Positions 9,235 through 20,066 of a DNA stretch of 64,000 bases are shown here, in pieces. Every line of letters begins with the position of its first letter. The stretch's first letter is position 1. Source of the DNA: Rhizobium leguminosarum bv. trifolii WSM2297 (lineage in GTDB: Bacteria > Pseudomonadota > Alphaproteobacteria > Rhizobiales > Rhizobiaceae); assembly GCF_000271845.1 (NCBI RefSeq), contig NZ_JH719395.1, positions 3,599,753 through 3,663,752 on the forward strand. The letters run 5' to 3'. Below the pieces are notes generated by a model, which had not been told where the DNA came from, ran no database searches, and saw nothing but the letters and a program-made list of their open reading frames with translations. The position numbers and the translations under genes were made by a program.

Positions 9235-9261
9235 CCGCATCTCTGAACCGAAAAAATCCGA

Positions 9262-9744
9262 TCAGTTCGGAACGGCCTGAACCTTGGCACGGGCCTGTTC
9301 TTCGGCAACGCGCTGAGCGAACATCTGCGTGAAGTCGATCGGGTCGATCATCAGCGGCGGGAAGCCACCGTTGCGGGTGACGTCGGCGATGATCTGACGG
9401 GCGAAGGGGAAGAGCATGCGCGGGCACTCAATGAAGAGAACCGGCAGCATGTGTTCCTGCGGGAAACCGGCAACGCGGAAGACACCGCCATAGGCGAGCT
9501 CGGTATGGAACACCGTCTTGTCGCCGTCCTTGGCTTCGGCATTCAGCGACAGCACGACATCGAAATCCGTATCCGAAAGCGGATTGGCGTTGACGTTCAC
9601 ATTGATGTTGATCGTCGGCGCCTTGTCGCGGGCCTGCAGCGAGCGCGGTGCACCCGGATTTTCGAAGGAGAGATCCTTGGTATATTGCGCAAGGATCGAA
9701 AGGGTGGGGCTGGCCGCACCGTTGCTGTTGTCATCGTCTGCCAT
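9262..9744 (-). CDS. secB: Protein-export chaperone SecB
   Basis: Tetrameric cytoplasmic chaperone that keeps preproteins unfolded and passes them to SecA. The ATG at 9744 gives 160 residues beginning [20 protein letters not shown], the usual rhizobial N-terminus; the 15 codons upstream look untranslated. [16 protein letters not shown] and [20 protein letters not shown] are the conserved SecB blocks. It stands alone, convergent with dnaQ and about 100 bp downstream of fxsA. Confidence 0.96.
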   Translation of the reverse strand: MADDDNSNGAASPTLSILAQYTKDLSFENPGAPRSLQARDKAPTININVNVNANPLSDTDFDVVLSLNAEAKDGDKTVFHTELAYGGVFRVAGFPQEHMLPVLFIECPRMLFPFARQIIADVTRNGGFPPLMIDPIDFTQMFAQRVAEEQARAKVQAVPN

Positions 9745-9845
9745 TGGCTTTTCCTCGAGGGGCATGGGAATGGTGCCGCCATCTAACATTTCAGGGGAGG
9801 GCTTACAACCCTAGGCGCTTGGTCCGGTTGATCGGTCGAAGCGCC

Positions 9846-10361
9846 TCAGTCGCCGAGATGTTTGCCCGACCACGGCGAGTTGCGGTCCGGCTCCCTATGA
9901 TAGTCCTCATCGTCGAGATCGACCACCTTTGAGTTCGGCTTGCGGTCGCGGAAATCGGGCTGTGGTCCGGCGGAAAAGCCGCCCTTGGCATTAATGGTGA
10001 CGAAGCGCTTGGCGACCCACCGCCAGACAAGATCGCGCACCGGCGGAATGAGAATGAGGATCGCGACGATATCCGTGAGGAAGCCGGGAATGATCAGCAG
10101 CAGCGAGGCGATGACGTTCATCGCCGGCCGCAACAGCTCGCGACCCGGCATCACCCCGTTTCGTCCTTCGCTCGACATGCGGCGCAAAATACCGATGCCC
10201 TGCCGGCGCAGCAGAACCAGCCCGAGAACGAAGCCCAGCATGACGAGCGCCAGCGTCAGCCACAATCCGATTGCCCGGCCGACGACGACGAAACCGGCAA
10301 TTTCGGCAAGCGGCAGCAGCAGAATGAAAGCTGGCAGGATCGAAAAACGCATGATCGTCAT
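9846..10361 (-). CDS. fxsA: FxsA-family inner membrane protein
   Basis: FxsA proteins are small inner-membrane proteins; E. coli FxsA affects phage T7 exclusion when overproduced, and the housekeeping role is unknown. The 171 residues have an N-terminal hydrophobic segment (FSILPAFILLLPLAEIAGF), a second (LWLTLALVMLGFVLGLVLL), the conserved GRELLRPAMNVIASLLLIIPGF stretch split over two blocks, and a charged C-terminal tail. An ATG at 10352 (MRFSIL) is an alternative start. It diverges from the Tim44-like gene; the 122-bp gap should hold both promoters. Confidence 0.88.
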   Translation of the reverse strand: MTIMRFSILPAFILLLPLAEIAGFVVVGRAIGLWLTLALVMLGFVLGLVLLRRQGIGILRRMSSEGRNGVMPGRELLRPAMNVIASLLLIIPGFLTDIVAILILIPPVRDLVWRWVAKRFVTINAKGGFSAGPQPDFRDRKPNSKVVDLDDEDYHREPDRNSPWSGKHLGD

Positions 10362-10483
10362 GTCCCGGGCTAACCGGTCTCCTCTTGGCGCCGGCGAAGA
10401 TGCCAGCCATCATTTGAATCATCTGTATAGGCAGACTATATGGGAGTACAAATCAGAGATGTTAACGGCGGCTGCGATACGAT

Positions 10484-11188
10484 ATGAGTTCGAACGACTT
10501 CATCACATTATTCTTCCTGGTGGCGGCTGTGCTGATTTTCTTTCAGCTCCGCTCCGTGCTCGGGCGCCGCACTGGAAACGAGAAGCCGCCGCGCGATCTC
10601 TATACGCCGCGGGATGCGGCACCTGCCGAAGCCGCCGATGCCGGCAAGGTCGTGACGCTGCCGCGCCGCGATGCGACGACGGAGGATGAGGATCGTTTCG
10701 CCGCCATCGATGCCGTCGCCGCCCCGGGAACGCCGCTCAACGAATCGCTGCGCGCGCTGAACAAGGCTGATCCCGCCTTCAGCCCGAAGGAATTTCTGAA
10801 TGGCGCCCGCCTGGCTTACGAAATGATCGTCATGGCCTATGCCGATGGCGACCGGAAATCGCTGAAGAACCTGCTGTCGCGTGAAGTCTATGACGGCTTC
10901 GATGCGGCGATCGGCGAGCGCGAAACTCGGGGTGAGAAGGTCAAGTCCACCTTCGTGGGCATCGACAAGGCCGAAATCACCCATGCGGAGACCAAGGGCA
11001 GTGAAGCGCAGATCACCGTCCGCATCATCAGCCAGCTGATATCGGCCACCTACGATAAAGCGGATGTGCTGATCGAAGGCGACGCCGAAAACGTCGCCGA
11101 GGTCAACGACCTCTGGACCTTCGCCCGCGACACCCGCTCGCGCGATCCGAACTGGAAACTCGTGGCGACCGAATCGGAACATGAGTGA
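10484..11188 (+). CDS. Tim44-like domain membrane-anchored protein
   Basis: The 234 residues begin with one transmembrane helix (FITLFFLVAAVLIFFQL) and a Pro/Ala-rich linker. The Tim44-like domain follows from about residue 90 (FLNGARLAYEMIVMAYADGD, then LLSREVYDGF). Bacterial Tim44-domain proteins such as TimA of Caulobacter relate to the mitochondrial import factor, but their role in bacteria is not settled. It overlaps mltA by 8 bp, so membrane or envelope function and co-translation are likely. Confidence 0.82.
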   Translation: MSSNDFITLFFLVAAVLIFFQLRSVLGRRTGNEKPPRDLYTPRDAAPAEAADAGKVVTLPRRDATTEDEDRFAAIDAVAAPGTPLNESLRALNKADPAFSPKEFLNGARLAYEMIVMAYADGDRKSLKNLLSREVYDGFDAAIGERETRGEKVKSTFVGIDKAEITHAETKGSEAQITVRIISQLISATYDKADVLIEGDAENVAEVNDLWTFARDTRSRDPNWKLVATESEHE

Positions 11189-12299
11189 CCACGCATCGGA
11201 CTTCGTCCTGCAGGCCATAAGCTTCGATACCCTGGAAGGCTGGAAGGATGACGATCCCTCCGGCCTTTTTGAAGTCATGCGACGCTGCCGGCGGCAGATC
11301 ACCGATGTCAAACCTTACCGCACCGGATCGCTTGGCCTGAGCGCCGAAGACTTGCTTCCGCTTCTGCTCGCCGCCGAAGATTTCACGCCGTCATCTCCGG
11401 CCTCGGCGCGCGCCTTTTTCGAGACCCACTGTCGGCCCTTCCTGATCCGCCGCAAGGATGGCAATTCCGGCTTCGTCACCGCCTTCTACGAACCCGATAT
11501 CGAGGTCTCGGAGCGGCCGGACGAGGTTTTCCGTTTCCCTTTCTACCGGCGCCCGGACGATCTGATCGATCTCGACGACGCCAATCGCCCCGCCGAGCTC
11601 GACAATTCCTATGCTTTCGGCCGTCGGCATGACGGCCGTATCGACGCCTATCCGGATCGCCGCGCCATCGATCAGGGTTATCTCGAAGGCCGCGGTCTCG
11701 AAATCGCCTGGGCAAAGTCGAAGGTCGATGTCTTCTTCGTGCATGTGCAGGGTGCGGCCCGCCTGCGTTGTCAAGACGGCCGTATCGGCCGCATCACCTA
11801 TGCGGCGAAGGCCGGCCATCCCTTCTCCGCGGTCGGCAAGCTGCTGATCGACCGAGGCGAGATTGATCGCGCAGACATCTCGATGCAGACGATCCGTGCC
11901 TGGCTGGCGCGCAATCCCGAGCGCGTCGACGAGGTGCTGTGGCATAACCGCTCTTACATTTTCTTCCGAGAAGCGCCGGTGGCCGATCCCGAGGCCGGTC
12001 CGATCGCCGCCGCCAAGGTGCCGCTTCTCGCCGGGCGTTCACTTGCGGTCGACCGGATGATCCATACCTTCGGCTTTCCCTTTTTCATCCGCGCCGAAAG
12101 CCTCACCCACCTCGATCAAGGCAGGCCCTTCCGCCGGCTGATGCTGGCGCTCGATACCGGCTCGGCGATCGTCGGACCGGTGCGCGGCGATATCTTCACC
12201 GGCTCGGGGGATCTATCGGGTGAAATGGCCGGTACCGTCCGCAACGACGCCGATTTCGCCATTCTCATTCCCAATGCCGCCGCCGGACGATTCGATTGA
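11181..12299 (+). CDS. mltA: MltA-domain lytic murein transglycosylase
   Basis: Cleaves the MurNAc-GlcNAc bond in peptidoglycan, forming 1,6-anhydroMurNAc. The 372 residues contain the MltA domain (GFVTAFYEPDIEVS, RGLEIAWAKSKVDVFFVHVQG) and the C-terminal 3D domain with catalytic Asp (LMLALDTGSAIVGPVRGDIF). The N-terminus MSDHASDFVLQAISFDTLEG has no signal peptide or lipobox, unusual for a periplasmic enzyme. The 8-bp overlap with the Tim44-like gene and the continuous reading frame leave little room for another start. The stop overlaps the smr start as TGATG. Confidence 0.88.
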   Translation: MSDHASDFVLQAISFDTLEGWKDDDPSGLFEVMRRCRRQITDVKPYRTGSLGLSAEDLLPLLLAAEDFTPSSPASARAFFETHCRPFLIRRKDGNSGFVTAFYEPDIEVSERPDEVFRFPFYRRPDDLIDLDDANRPAELDNSYAFGRRHDGRIDAYPDRRAIDQGYLEGRGLEIAWAKSKVDVFFVHVQGAARLRCQDGRIGRITYAAKAGHPFSAVGKLLIDRGEIDRADISMQTIRAWLARNPERVDEVLWHNRSYIFFREAPVADPEAGPIAAAKVPLLAGRSLAVDRMIHTFGFPFFIRAESLTHLDQGRPFRRLMLALDTGSAIVGPVRGDIFTGSGDLSGEMAGTVRNDADFAILIPNAAAGRFD

Positions 12300-12868
12300 T
12301 GGCCAGGGATCGCAAACTCAGCGCCGATGAGAGGATCCTCTGGGGCAAGGTTGCCCGCAGCACGCGGCCGATGCCGGGCAAGGCGGGTGAACTGACCGAA
12401 CTCGACGCTTTTCTCGCCGAAACCGAAGCGGCGGCGGAACAGGAGAAAGCGGAAAAGCAGGCACCGACATCGGCGATTCCCTTCCAGCCAGCAGCACCCG
12501 CGACGGCGAAACCATCGGCCGGGGTGCATCATCCGCTGGAAAAGCCGGTCAAGCGCAAGATCGCCAAGGGCCGGCTGGCGCTCGAAGCGCGGATCGACCT
12601 GCACGGGCTGGTACAGAGCGAGGCTCATGCCATCCTTCTCGATTTCCTGATCCGCGCCCACGATCGCGGTATGAGGCATGTCTTGGTCATAACCGGCAAG
12701 GGCAGCTCGATGGGCAGCGACGGCGCGCTGAAGCGGGCCGTGCCGCTGTGGTTCTCGAAGCCGGAATTCCGCTACCTGATCTCTTCCTATGAGTCGGCCG
12801 CACAGCAGCATGGCGGTGAGGGCGCTCTCTATATCCGCCTGTCGCGGCGGCATGGGGAAAGGCCATGA
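12299..12868 (+). CDS. Smr-domain protein (MutS2 C-terminal-like)
   Basis: The 189 residues have a charged, Ala/Pro-rich N-terminal half and a C-terminal Smr domain from about residue 95: IDLHGLVQSEAHAILLDFL and the nucleic-acid-binding loop HVLVITGKGSSMG. Smr domains bind or nick branched DNA or RNA; the role of stand-alone alphaproteobacterial versions is unknown. The start at 12299 is set by the TGATG overlap with mltA. The stop overlaps the next start as ATGA. Confidence 0.85.
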   Translation: MARDRKLSADERILWGKVARSTRPMPGKAGELTELDAFLAETEAAAEQEKAEKQAPTSAIPFQPAAPATAKPSAGVHHPLEKPVKRKIAKGRLALEARIDLHGLVQSEAHAILLDFLIRAHDRGMRHVLVITGKGSSMGSDGALKRAVPLWFSKPEFRYLISSYESAAQQHGGEGALYIRLSRRHGERP

Positions 12869-13242
12869 CTCCCTTCGGAGAGGCGGTTCGCCGGCTGAGA
12901 GCGCGCAAAGGTGTCTCGCAGAAGGAGATGGCACAAGCGCTGAATGTCTCGCCCGCCTATCTCTCGGCGCTGGAACATGGCAAGCGTGGATTGCCGACAT
13001 TCGATCTGCTGCAGCGCATCGCCGGCTATTTCAACATCATCTGGGATGAGGCGGAGGAACTGTTCCTGCTCGCCCGCTCCTCCGACCCGCGCGTGGTCAT
13101 CGACACGTCAGGCCTGCCTCCGGAATATACCGAATTTGCCAACCGACTGGCGCGGCGGATTCGCAATCTTGACAGTGCCGAGATAGGCCGGCTATCGGCT
13201 CTTCTCGAAAATCACGGCAAAGGCGACGGAAAAGCGTCATAA
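12865..13242 (+). CDS. XRE-family helix-turn-helix regulator
   Basis: The 125 residues contain a classical HTH_3 domain at about residues 4-60 (GVSQKEMAQALNVSPAYLSA, with LEHGKRGLPTFDLLQRIAGYF), then a short C-terminal region of unknown function (FANRLARRIRNLDSAEIGRL). It overlaps the Smr gene by 4 bp and ends 135 bp before gyrB. Its target is unknown; an autoregulator of the tim44-mltA-smr-xre string is one possibility. Confidence 0.85.
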   Translation: MTPFGEAVRRLRARKGVSQKEMAQALNVSPAYLSALEHGKRGLPTFDLLQRIAGYFNIIWDEAEELFLLARSSDPRVVIDTSGLPPEYTEFANRLARRIRNLDSAEIGRLSALLENHGKGDGKAS

Positions 13243-15813
<2,571 letters not shown>

Positions 15814-15830
15814 TGGATATCAGACATGAA

Positions 15831-15864
15831 AAAGCCCCGCCGTCCCAAGGGATGGCGGGGCTTT
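15831..15864. terminator. Terminator after gyrB (bidirectional)
   Basis: AAAGCCCCGCC and GGCGGGGCTTT form an 11-bp stem. It lies between convergent gyrB and the nitroreductase gene, with A- and T-rich ends that would serve both strands. Confidence 0.85.
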
Positions 15865-15880
15865 CGTTTGTTCTCACCGC

Positions 15881-16480
15881 TCAGTTGGCAACGAAACGGC
15901 CGTTGAAGGCGACCTCGGAGAGCGGTTTGCGCTGGCTGGGGAATTCGCGCGCTTGATAGCGCTCGGAAAGCACGCTCTTGTCGGCGATACGGCCGACGGC
16001 GATGCCGGCTTCGACCCGGTACCCCTCGGGAATGGCGAAGGTCTGGCTGATCTCGTCATGTTTGATGCCGCCCATGCCATGGGCATAGAAACCGGAGAGG
16101 CGGGCCTGGAGCGCCAGATACCCCCAGGCGGCACCGGCATCGAAGGAATGGGTGTAGCTCGGCTTTTCCTCACCTGAACCGGCAATCCCGGTGAAGCCGC
16201 GCGAGACGACGAAGACCAGCGCCGACGCATTCGCCGCCCATTCCTGGTTGGCCGCGACCAGCAATGCGACGAATTTCTGCCAATGCTCCGACCCGTTCAG
16301 GGCATAGATGAAGCGCCAGGGCTGTTGATTGGACGAGGATGGCGCCCAATGGGCGGCGTCGAGCAGGCTGAGCAGCTGCGCTTCCTCGATGATTTCGCCG
16401 GTGAAGGCGCGCGGTGACCAGCGGTCGAGAAACATCGGATCGATCGGATATTGGGATTCGCGGTTATTGCTCTGTGTCAT
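15881..16480 (-). CDS. Nitroreductase-family FMN oxidoreductase
   Basis: The 199 residues from the ATG at 16480 (MTQSNNRESQYPIDPMFLDR) carry the family's FMN-binding blocks: RWSPRAFTGE near the N-terminus, APSSSNQQPWRFIY in the middle, and the glycine-rich HGMGGIKHDE region. These enzymes reduce nitro compounds, quinones or other acceptors using NAD(P)H; the real substrate cannot be read from sequence. It is convergent with gyrB and 43 bp downstream of a DUF2218 gene, so the two may be co-transcribed. Confidence 0.85.
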   Translation of the reverse strand: MTQSNNRESQYPIDPMFLDRWSPRAFTGEIIEEAQLLSLLDAAHWAPSSSNQQPWRFIYALNGSEHWQKFVALLVAANQEWAANASALVFVVSRGFTGIAGSGEEKPSYTHSFDAGAAWGYLALQARLSGFYAHGMGGIKHDEISQTFAIPEGYRVEAGIAVGRIADKSVLSERYQAREFPSQRKPLSEVAFNGRFVAN

Positions 16481-16523
16481 GCTTGTTCCCGGGGTTGGGG
16501 CAGAAATTCGGATCGGGGTTGGA

Positions 16524-16808
16524 TCAGTCCGTCCGGACGATGTCGAGTTCCTCACGGAAGGCAAAACGCTTCAGATGATCGTCGATGACGCCCTGCATCC
16601 TTGTCTGTTGCGCCGGATCGGCGACGGAAAGCATCATGGTCAGCGCCGCATCGTCGGCGGCAAACGTCACCTCGGCCGACTCGCTGAACGGCACCCGACC
16701 CTTGTGCGAGTCGAAATCGACGCTGAATTTATGGCTCCAGTGTTTGCAGAGCTGCTGCAGATAGCGGCTTGCATGTTCGGTGGGCACGACGGCTTTGGAG
16801 AGGTGCAT
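16524..16808 (-). CDS. DUF2218-domain protein
   Basis: Small protein of 94 residues. ATG 16808 is chosen because GGAG sits six bases upstream; an ATG at 16820 is also in frame. The segment ASRYLQQLCKHWSHKFSVDF and the following acidic AEVTF strand match the DUF2218 family, whose members are often found near siderophore or redox genes and have no settled function. It is upstream of the nitroreductase on the same strand and divergent from the FAH gene. Confidence 0.75.
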   Translation of the reverse strand: MHLSKAVVPTEHASRYLQQLCKHWSHKFSVDFDSHKGRVPFSESAEVTFAADDAALTMMLSVADPAQQTRMQGVIDDHLKRFAFREELDIVRTD

Positions 16809-17079
16809 TTCAAACTCCATCTCATCTCGGACTGGAGCCGAGTCATATTTCCTGCTTCGCAGCCTTGGCAAGTGCAACGCCGTCGCAGTTGGGTAGACGG
16901 ACTGTCTTCAGAAAAACGGCCTCACTCGGCGTCGATGATGCGGCAATTCATGCGGTTTGCGCCGAAATTGATCCGAATTCAGGAAAAGCCGTACCGCTTG
17001 GCGGCAAAGCCGTAATGACACCGGTGAATAATTCGTTCATAGGTGGCTGCAAATCCGTTTTCGATGAGGAGGAAATTCC

Positions 17080-17922
17080 ATGAAGCTGATGCGTGTTGGC
17101 GAAGCAGGCAGTGAAAAACCCGCACTTCTCGATGCCGATGGCAAGATCCGCGATCTCTCCGGGCATGTCGCCGATATCGGCGGCGAGGTGATCACCCCGG
17201 CCGGCCTTGCAAGAATAGCGGCGATCGATCCGAAGAGCCTTCCGGAACTTGCCCCCACCCGCATCGGCGCCTGCATCGCCGGCACCGGCAAATTCATCTG
17301 CATCGGCTTGAATTATTCGGATCATGCCGCCGAAACCGGCGCCACCGTTCCGCCGGAGCCGATCATCTTCATGAAAGCAACATCGGCAATCGTCGGGCCG
17401 AACGACAATGTCGTCATTCCCCGCGGTTCGGAAAAGACCGATTGGGAAGTCGAACTCGGCGTCGTCATCGGCAAGACGGCCAAATATGTCACGCAAGCCG
17501 AAGCGCTGGACCATGTCGCCGGTTATTGCGTCTCCAACGACGTTTCCGAGCGCGCTTTCCAGACCGAACGGTCCGGGCAATGGACGAAGGGCAAATCCTG
17601 CGACACCTTCGGCCCGATCGGCCCCTGGCTGGTGACCAAGGACGAAATTCCCGAACCGCAGAACCTCGGCATGTGGCTGACGGTCAACGGCCAGAAGATG
17701 CAGAACGGCTCATCGAAGACCATGGTCTACGGGGTTGCTTTCCTCGTATCCTACCTCAGCCAGTTCATGTCGCTGCATCCCGGCGATGTGATCTCGACCG
17801 GCACGCCTCCGGGCGTCGGCATGGGCCTCAAGCCGCCGCGTTATCTCAAGGCCGGCGACGTGGTCGAACTCGGCATTGAGGGCCTCGGCACCCAGAAGCA
17901 GACCTTCGTAGCGGATCGTTAA
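17080..17922 (+). CDS. Fumarylacetoacetate hydrolase (FAH)-family protein
   Basis: The 280 residues fit the FAH superfamily (hydrolases, decarboxylases and isomerases acting on dioxo-acids). Metal ligands appear in DWEVELGVVIGK and in GYCVSNDVSER; FICIGLNYSDHA and STGTPPGVGMGLKPPRYLK are conserved active-site blocks. An AGGAGG Shine-Dalgarno lies just before the ATG. The specific substrate cannot be told; annotations such as ureidoglycolate lyase or 2-keto-hydrolase would be guesses. It is a single-gene unit closed by the hairpin at 17965. Confidence 0.85.
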   Translation: MKLMRVGEAGSEKPALLDADGKIRDLSGHVADIGGEVITPAGLARIAAIDPKSLPELAPTRIGACIAGTGKFICIGLNYSDHAAETGATVPPEPIIFMKATSAIVGPNDNVVIPRGSEKTDWEVELGVVIGKTAKYVTQAEALDHVAGYCVSNDVSERAFQTERSGQWTKGKSCDTFGPIGPWLVTKDEIPEPQNLGMWLTVNGQKMQNGSSKTMVYGVAFLVSYLSQFMSLHPGDVISTGTPPGVGMGLKPPRYLKAGDVVELGIEGLGTQKQTFVADR

Positions 17923-17964
17923 CGACGATTCCTGCTGAGAACCTTAGTTTTCACGCCGATAATG

Positions 17965-17995
17965 ATGCCGGAGAGTCACTTCTCCGGCATTTCTT
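17965..17995 (+). terminator. Rho-independent terminator after the FAH gene
   Basis: ATGCCGGAGA / TCTCCGGCAT is a perfect 10-bp stem with a 6-nt loop, followed by TTCTT. Confidence 0.85.
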
Positions 17996-18016
17996 GTGCG
18001 GGTCTGGGTCGTCCAT

Positions 18017-18029
18017 GTTGCTGCGCAAC
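18017..18029. promoter_or_regulatory. Inverted repeat upstream of phaZ, candidate PhaR/AniA operator
   Basis: GTTGCTGCGCAAC is a perfect 5-3-5 inverted repeat about 95 bp before the phaZ start. PhaR-type regulators of PHB metabolism in alphaproteobacteria bind TGC...GCA repeats. The match is to that general pattern only, so this is a candidate. Confidence 0.35.
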
Positions 18030-18123
18030 AAAAAACTGTTAGTCTGCGTGACGTGCCCGCGTAACGGAAAGAGTCGATGCCTCTCAATCGGCGTCATCTT
18101 TTCGATAGAGAAAGGTGGCGCTT

Positions 18124-19401
18124 TTGTTTTATCAGCTTTATGAATTGAACCATGCCGCCATGGCGCCGTTTCGCGCCGCGGCAGACATCATGCGATTTGC
18201 CTATGCCAATCCGCTGAACCCGTTTTCCCACACGCCGTTCGGCCGGACGATTGCGGCAAGCCTCGAAATGTTCGAACGCACGACGCGCCGCTATGGCAAG
18301 CCGGAATTCGGATTGAATCAGACGACGATCGGTGAGCAGACGGTTTTTGTTCGCGAAGAGATCGTCTGGTCCCACCCCTTCTGCAATCTCCTGCATTTCG
18401 CCCGCAGTGGTCCAGGTGCCCGCGGCAACGACCCGCGCATCCTGATTGTCGCGCCGATGTCCGGCCATTATGCGACGCTGCTGCGCGGGACGGTCGAGGC
18501 GCTGCTGCCGAGTGCCGATGTCTACATCACCGACTGGATCGACGCCCGCATGGTCCCGATGACGGAAGGCAGCTTCGATTTCGACGACTACGTCGACTAC
18601 GTCATCGAGATGCTGCATTTCCTCGGTCAGGACACGCATGTGATCGCTGTCTGTCAGCCGTCCGTTCCGGTGCTGGCGGCCGCTGCCGTGATGGAAGAAG
18701 CCAATGATCCGCTGTCGCCGTCGTCGATGACGCTGATGGGCGGCCCGATCGACACGCGCATCAACCCGACGGCGGTCAACCAGCTTGCCCAGGAGCGGTC
18801 GCTGCAGTGGTTCTCCGACAATGTCATCATGAACGTGCCCTGGCCGCAGCCGGGCTTCATGCGTCCGGTCTATCCCGGCTTCCTGCAGCTTTCGGGTTTC
18901 ATGTCGATGAATCTCGACCGGCATCTGGTCGCCCACAAGGAATTCTTCATGCACCTGGTGAAGAACGACGGCGAGCCGGAAAAACATCGCGATTTCTACG
19001 ACGAATATCTCGCCGTCATGGATCTGACCGCCGAATTCTACCTGCAGACGGTCGAGCAGGTGTTCATCAAGCATTCCCTGCCGAAGGGCGAGTTGATGCA
19101 TCGCGGCAAACGCGTCGATCCCGCGGCCATCCGCAAGGTGGCGCTTCTGACCGTCGAAGGTGAGAACGACGACATCTCAGGCGTCGGCCAGACCGAGGCG
19201 GCGCAGACCATCTGCGTCAACATTCCCGAAAATATGCGCATGCATTATCTTCAGCCGGATGTCGGCCACTATGGTGTTTTCAACGGCTCGCGGTTCCGCC
19301 GCGAGATCGCGCCGCGCATCATCAATTTCGTCCGCGAGCATTCCCGTTCCGCCGTCAAGCCGCCGGTGCCGCGCGTCATCAAGGGCGGTCGCAGCGCCTG
19401 A
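18124..19401 (+). CDS. phaZ: Intracellular polyhydroxyalkanoate depolymerase PhaZ
   Basis: Degrades stored poly-3-hydroxybutyrate granules in the cytoplasm, releasing carbon and reducing power during starvation. TTG at 18124 (FYQLYELNHAAMAPFRAAAD follows) is preferred because AAAGGTGG sits 5 bases upstream; a GTG at 18115 would overlap that site. The 425 residues are typical. The lipase-type box has Cys instead of Ser (AVCQPSVP), as in Ralstonia PhaZ1, and the catalytic His is in QPDVGHYGVFNG. It is a monocistronic gene. A long antisense open frame over it is a codon-bias shadow. Confidence 0.92.
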   Translation: MFYQLYELNHAAMAPFRAAADIMRFAYANPLNPFSHTPFGRTIAASLEMFERTTRRYGKPEFGLNQTTIGEQTVFVREEIVWSHPFCNLLHFARSGPGARGNDPRILIVAPMSGHYATLLRGTVEALLPSADVYITDWIDARMVPMTEGSFDFDDYVDYVIEMLHFLGQDTHVIAVCQPSVPVLAAAAVMEEANDPLSPSSMTLMGGPIDTRINPTAVNQLAQERSLQWFSDNVIMNVPWPQPGFMRPVYPGFLQLSGFMSMNLDRHLVAHKEFFMHLVKNDGEPEKHRDFYDEYLAVMDLTAEFYLQTVEQVFIKHSLPKGELMHRGKRVDPAAIRKVALLTVEGENDDISGVGQTEAAQTICVNIPENMRMHYLQPDVGHYGVFNGSRFRREIAPRIINFVREHSRSAVKPPVPRVIKGGRSA

Positions 19402-19546
19402 TTTAGGCGCAGCTGAATTAGCAAAACGGATTCAAGGCCTTGTCCGATTTTATGGGCAATCGTCTTGAAGGCCGTTGTTGCGGTAACCACATCGATTTCA
19501 GCGTTCGGTATCCTGCCGGGCGCGGAAAGCGAGGGATACCCGCACG

Positions 19547-19981
19547 ATGAACCAGTCAGCATTGCTTCGACCGGATTGGACTCCGGCTACCATTGCCCTG
19601 ATGATTCTCGGCTTCATGGTTTTCTGGCCTCTGGGTCTTGCCATGCTTGCCTACATCATCTTCGGCGACCGTCTGCGCGGCTTCAAGCGTGACGTCAACC
19701 AGGCGACCGATGGCTTCTTTGCCTCCTGCCGCCGTTCGAACGGCCGGCACCGCCCGCACTTCTCGACCGGCAATGTCGCCTTCGACGACTGGCGCAAGGC
19801 CGAGATCGACCGGATCGAGGAAGAGCGCCGCAAGCTCGATGAAATGCGCGAGGAATTCGACGCCTACATGCGCGAACTTCGCCGCGCCAAGGACCAGGAA
19901 GAGTTCGATCGCTTCATGCGTGACCGCAGGAACGCCAAGCGTGACGACAACGGCCCGGTCGCTGAATACCAGACGCCGTGA
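19547..19981 (+). CDS. DUF2852 small membrane protein
   Basis: The 144 residues have one N-terminal hydrophobic hairpin (TIALMILGFMVFWPLGLAML), then FGDRLRGFKRD and a strongly charged coiled-coil-like region (KAEIDRIEEERRKLDEMREE). These features match DUF2852, common in Rhizobiales and without known function. The layout suggests an inner-membrane anchor with a cytoplasmic helical tail. The gene has its own terminator at 20002. Confidence 0.8.
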   Translation: MNQSALLRPDWTPATIALMILGFMVFWPLGLAMLAYIIFGDRLRGFKRDVNQATDGFFASCRRSNGRHRPHFSTGNVAFDDWRKAEIDRIEEERRKLDEMREEFDAYMRELRRAKDQEEFDRFMRDRRNAKRDDNGPVAEYQTP

Positions 19982-20001
19982 AGGCCTGAACGCTGAAAGT
20001 G

Positions 20002-20027
20002 ACCGGCATCTTCCGATGCCGGTTTTT
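20002..20027 (+). terminator. Rho-independent terminator after the DUF2852 gene
   Basis: ACCGGCATC - TTCC - GATGCCGGT, a perfect 9-bp stem, followed by TTTTTC. Confidence 0.9.
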
Positions 20028-20066
20028 CTATGTCCGCTCCCCCGGCGAATCGGGTAGAAAACAACC

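Noticed and set aside
18094..19101. Long open frame on the minus strand opposite phaZ
   Set aside because: It mirrors the phaZ frame, has no recognisable motifs and is rich in His/Arg/Asp from reversed GC-rich codons; phaZ itself is certain.
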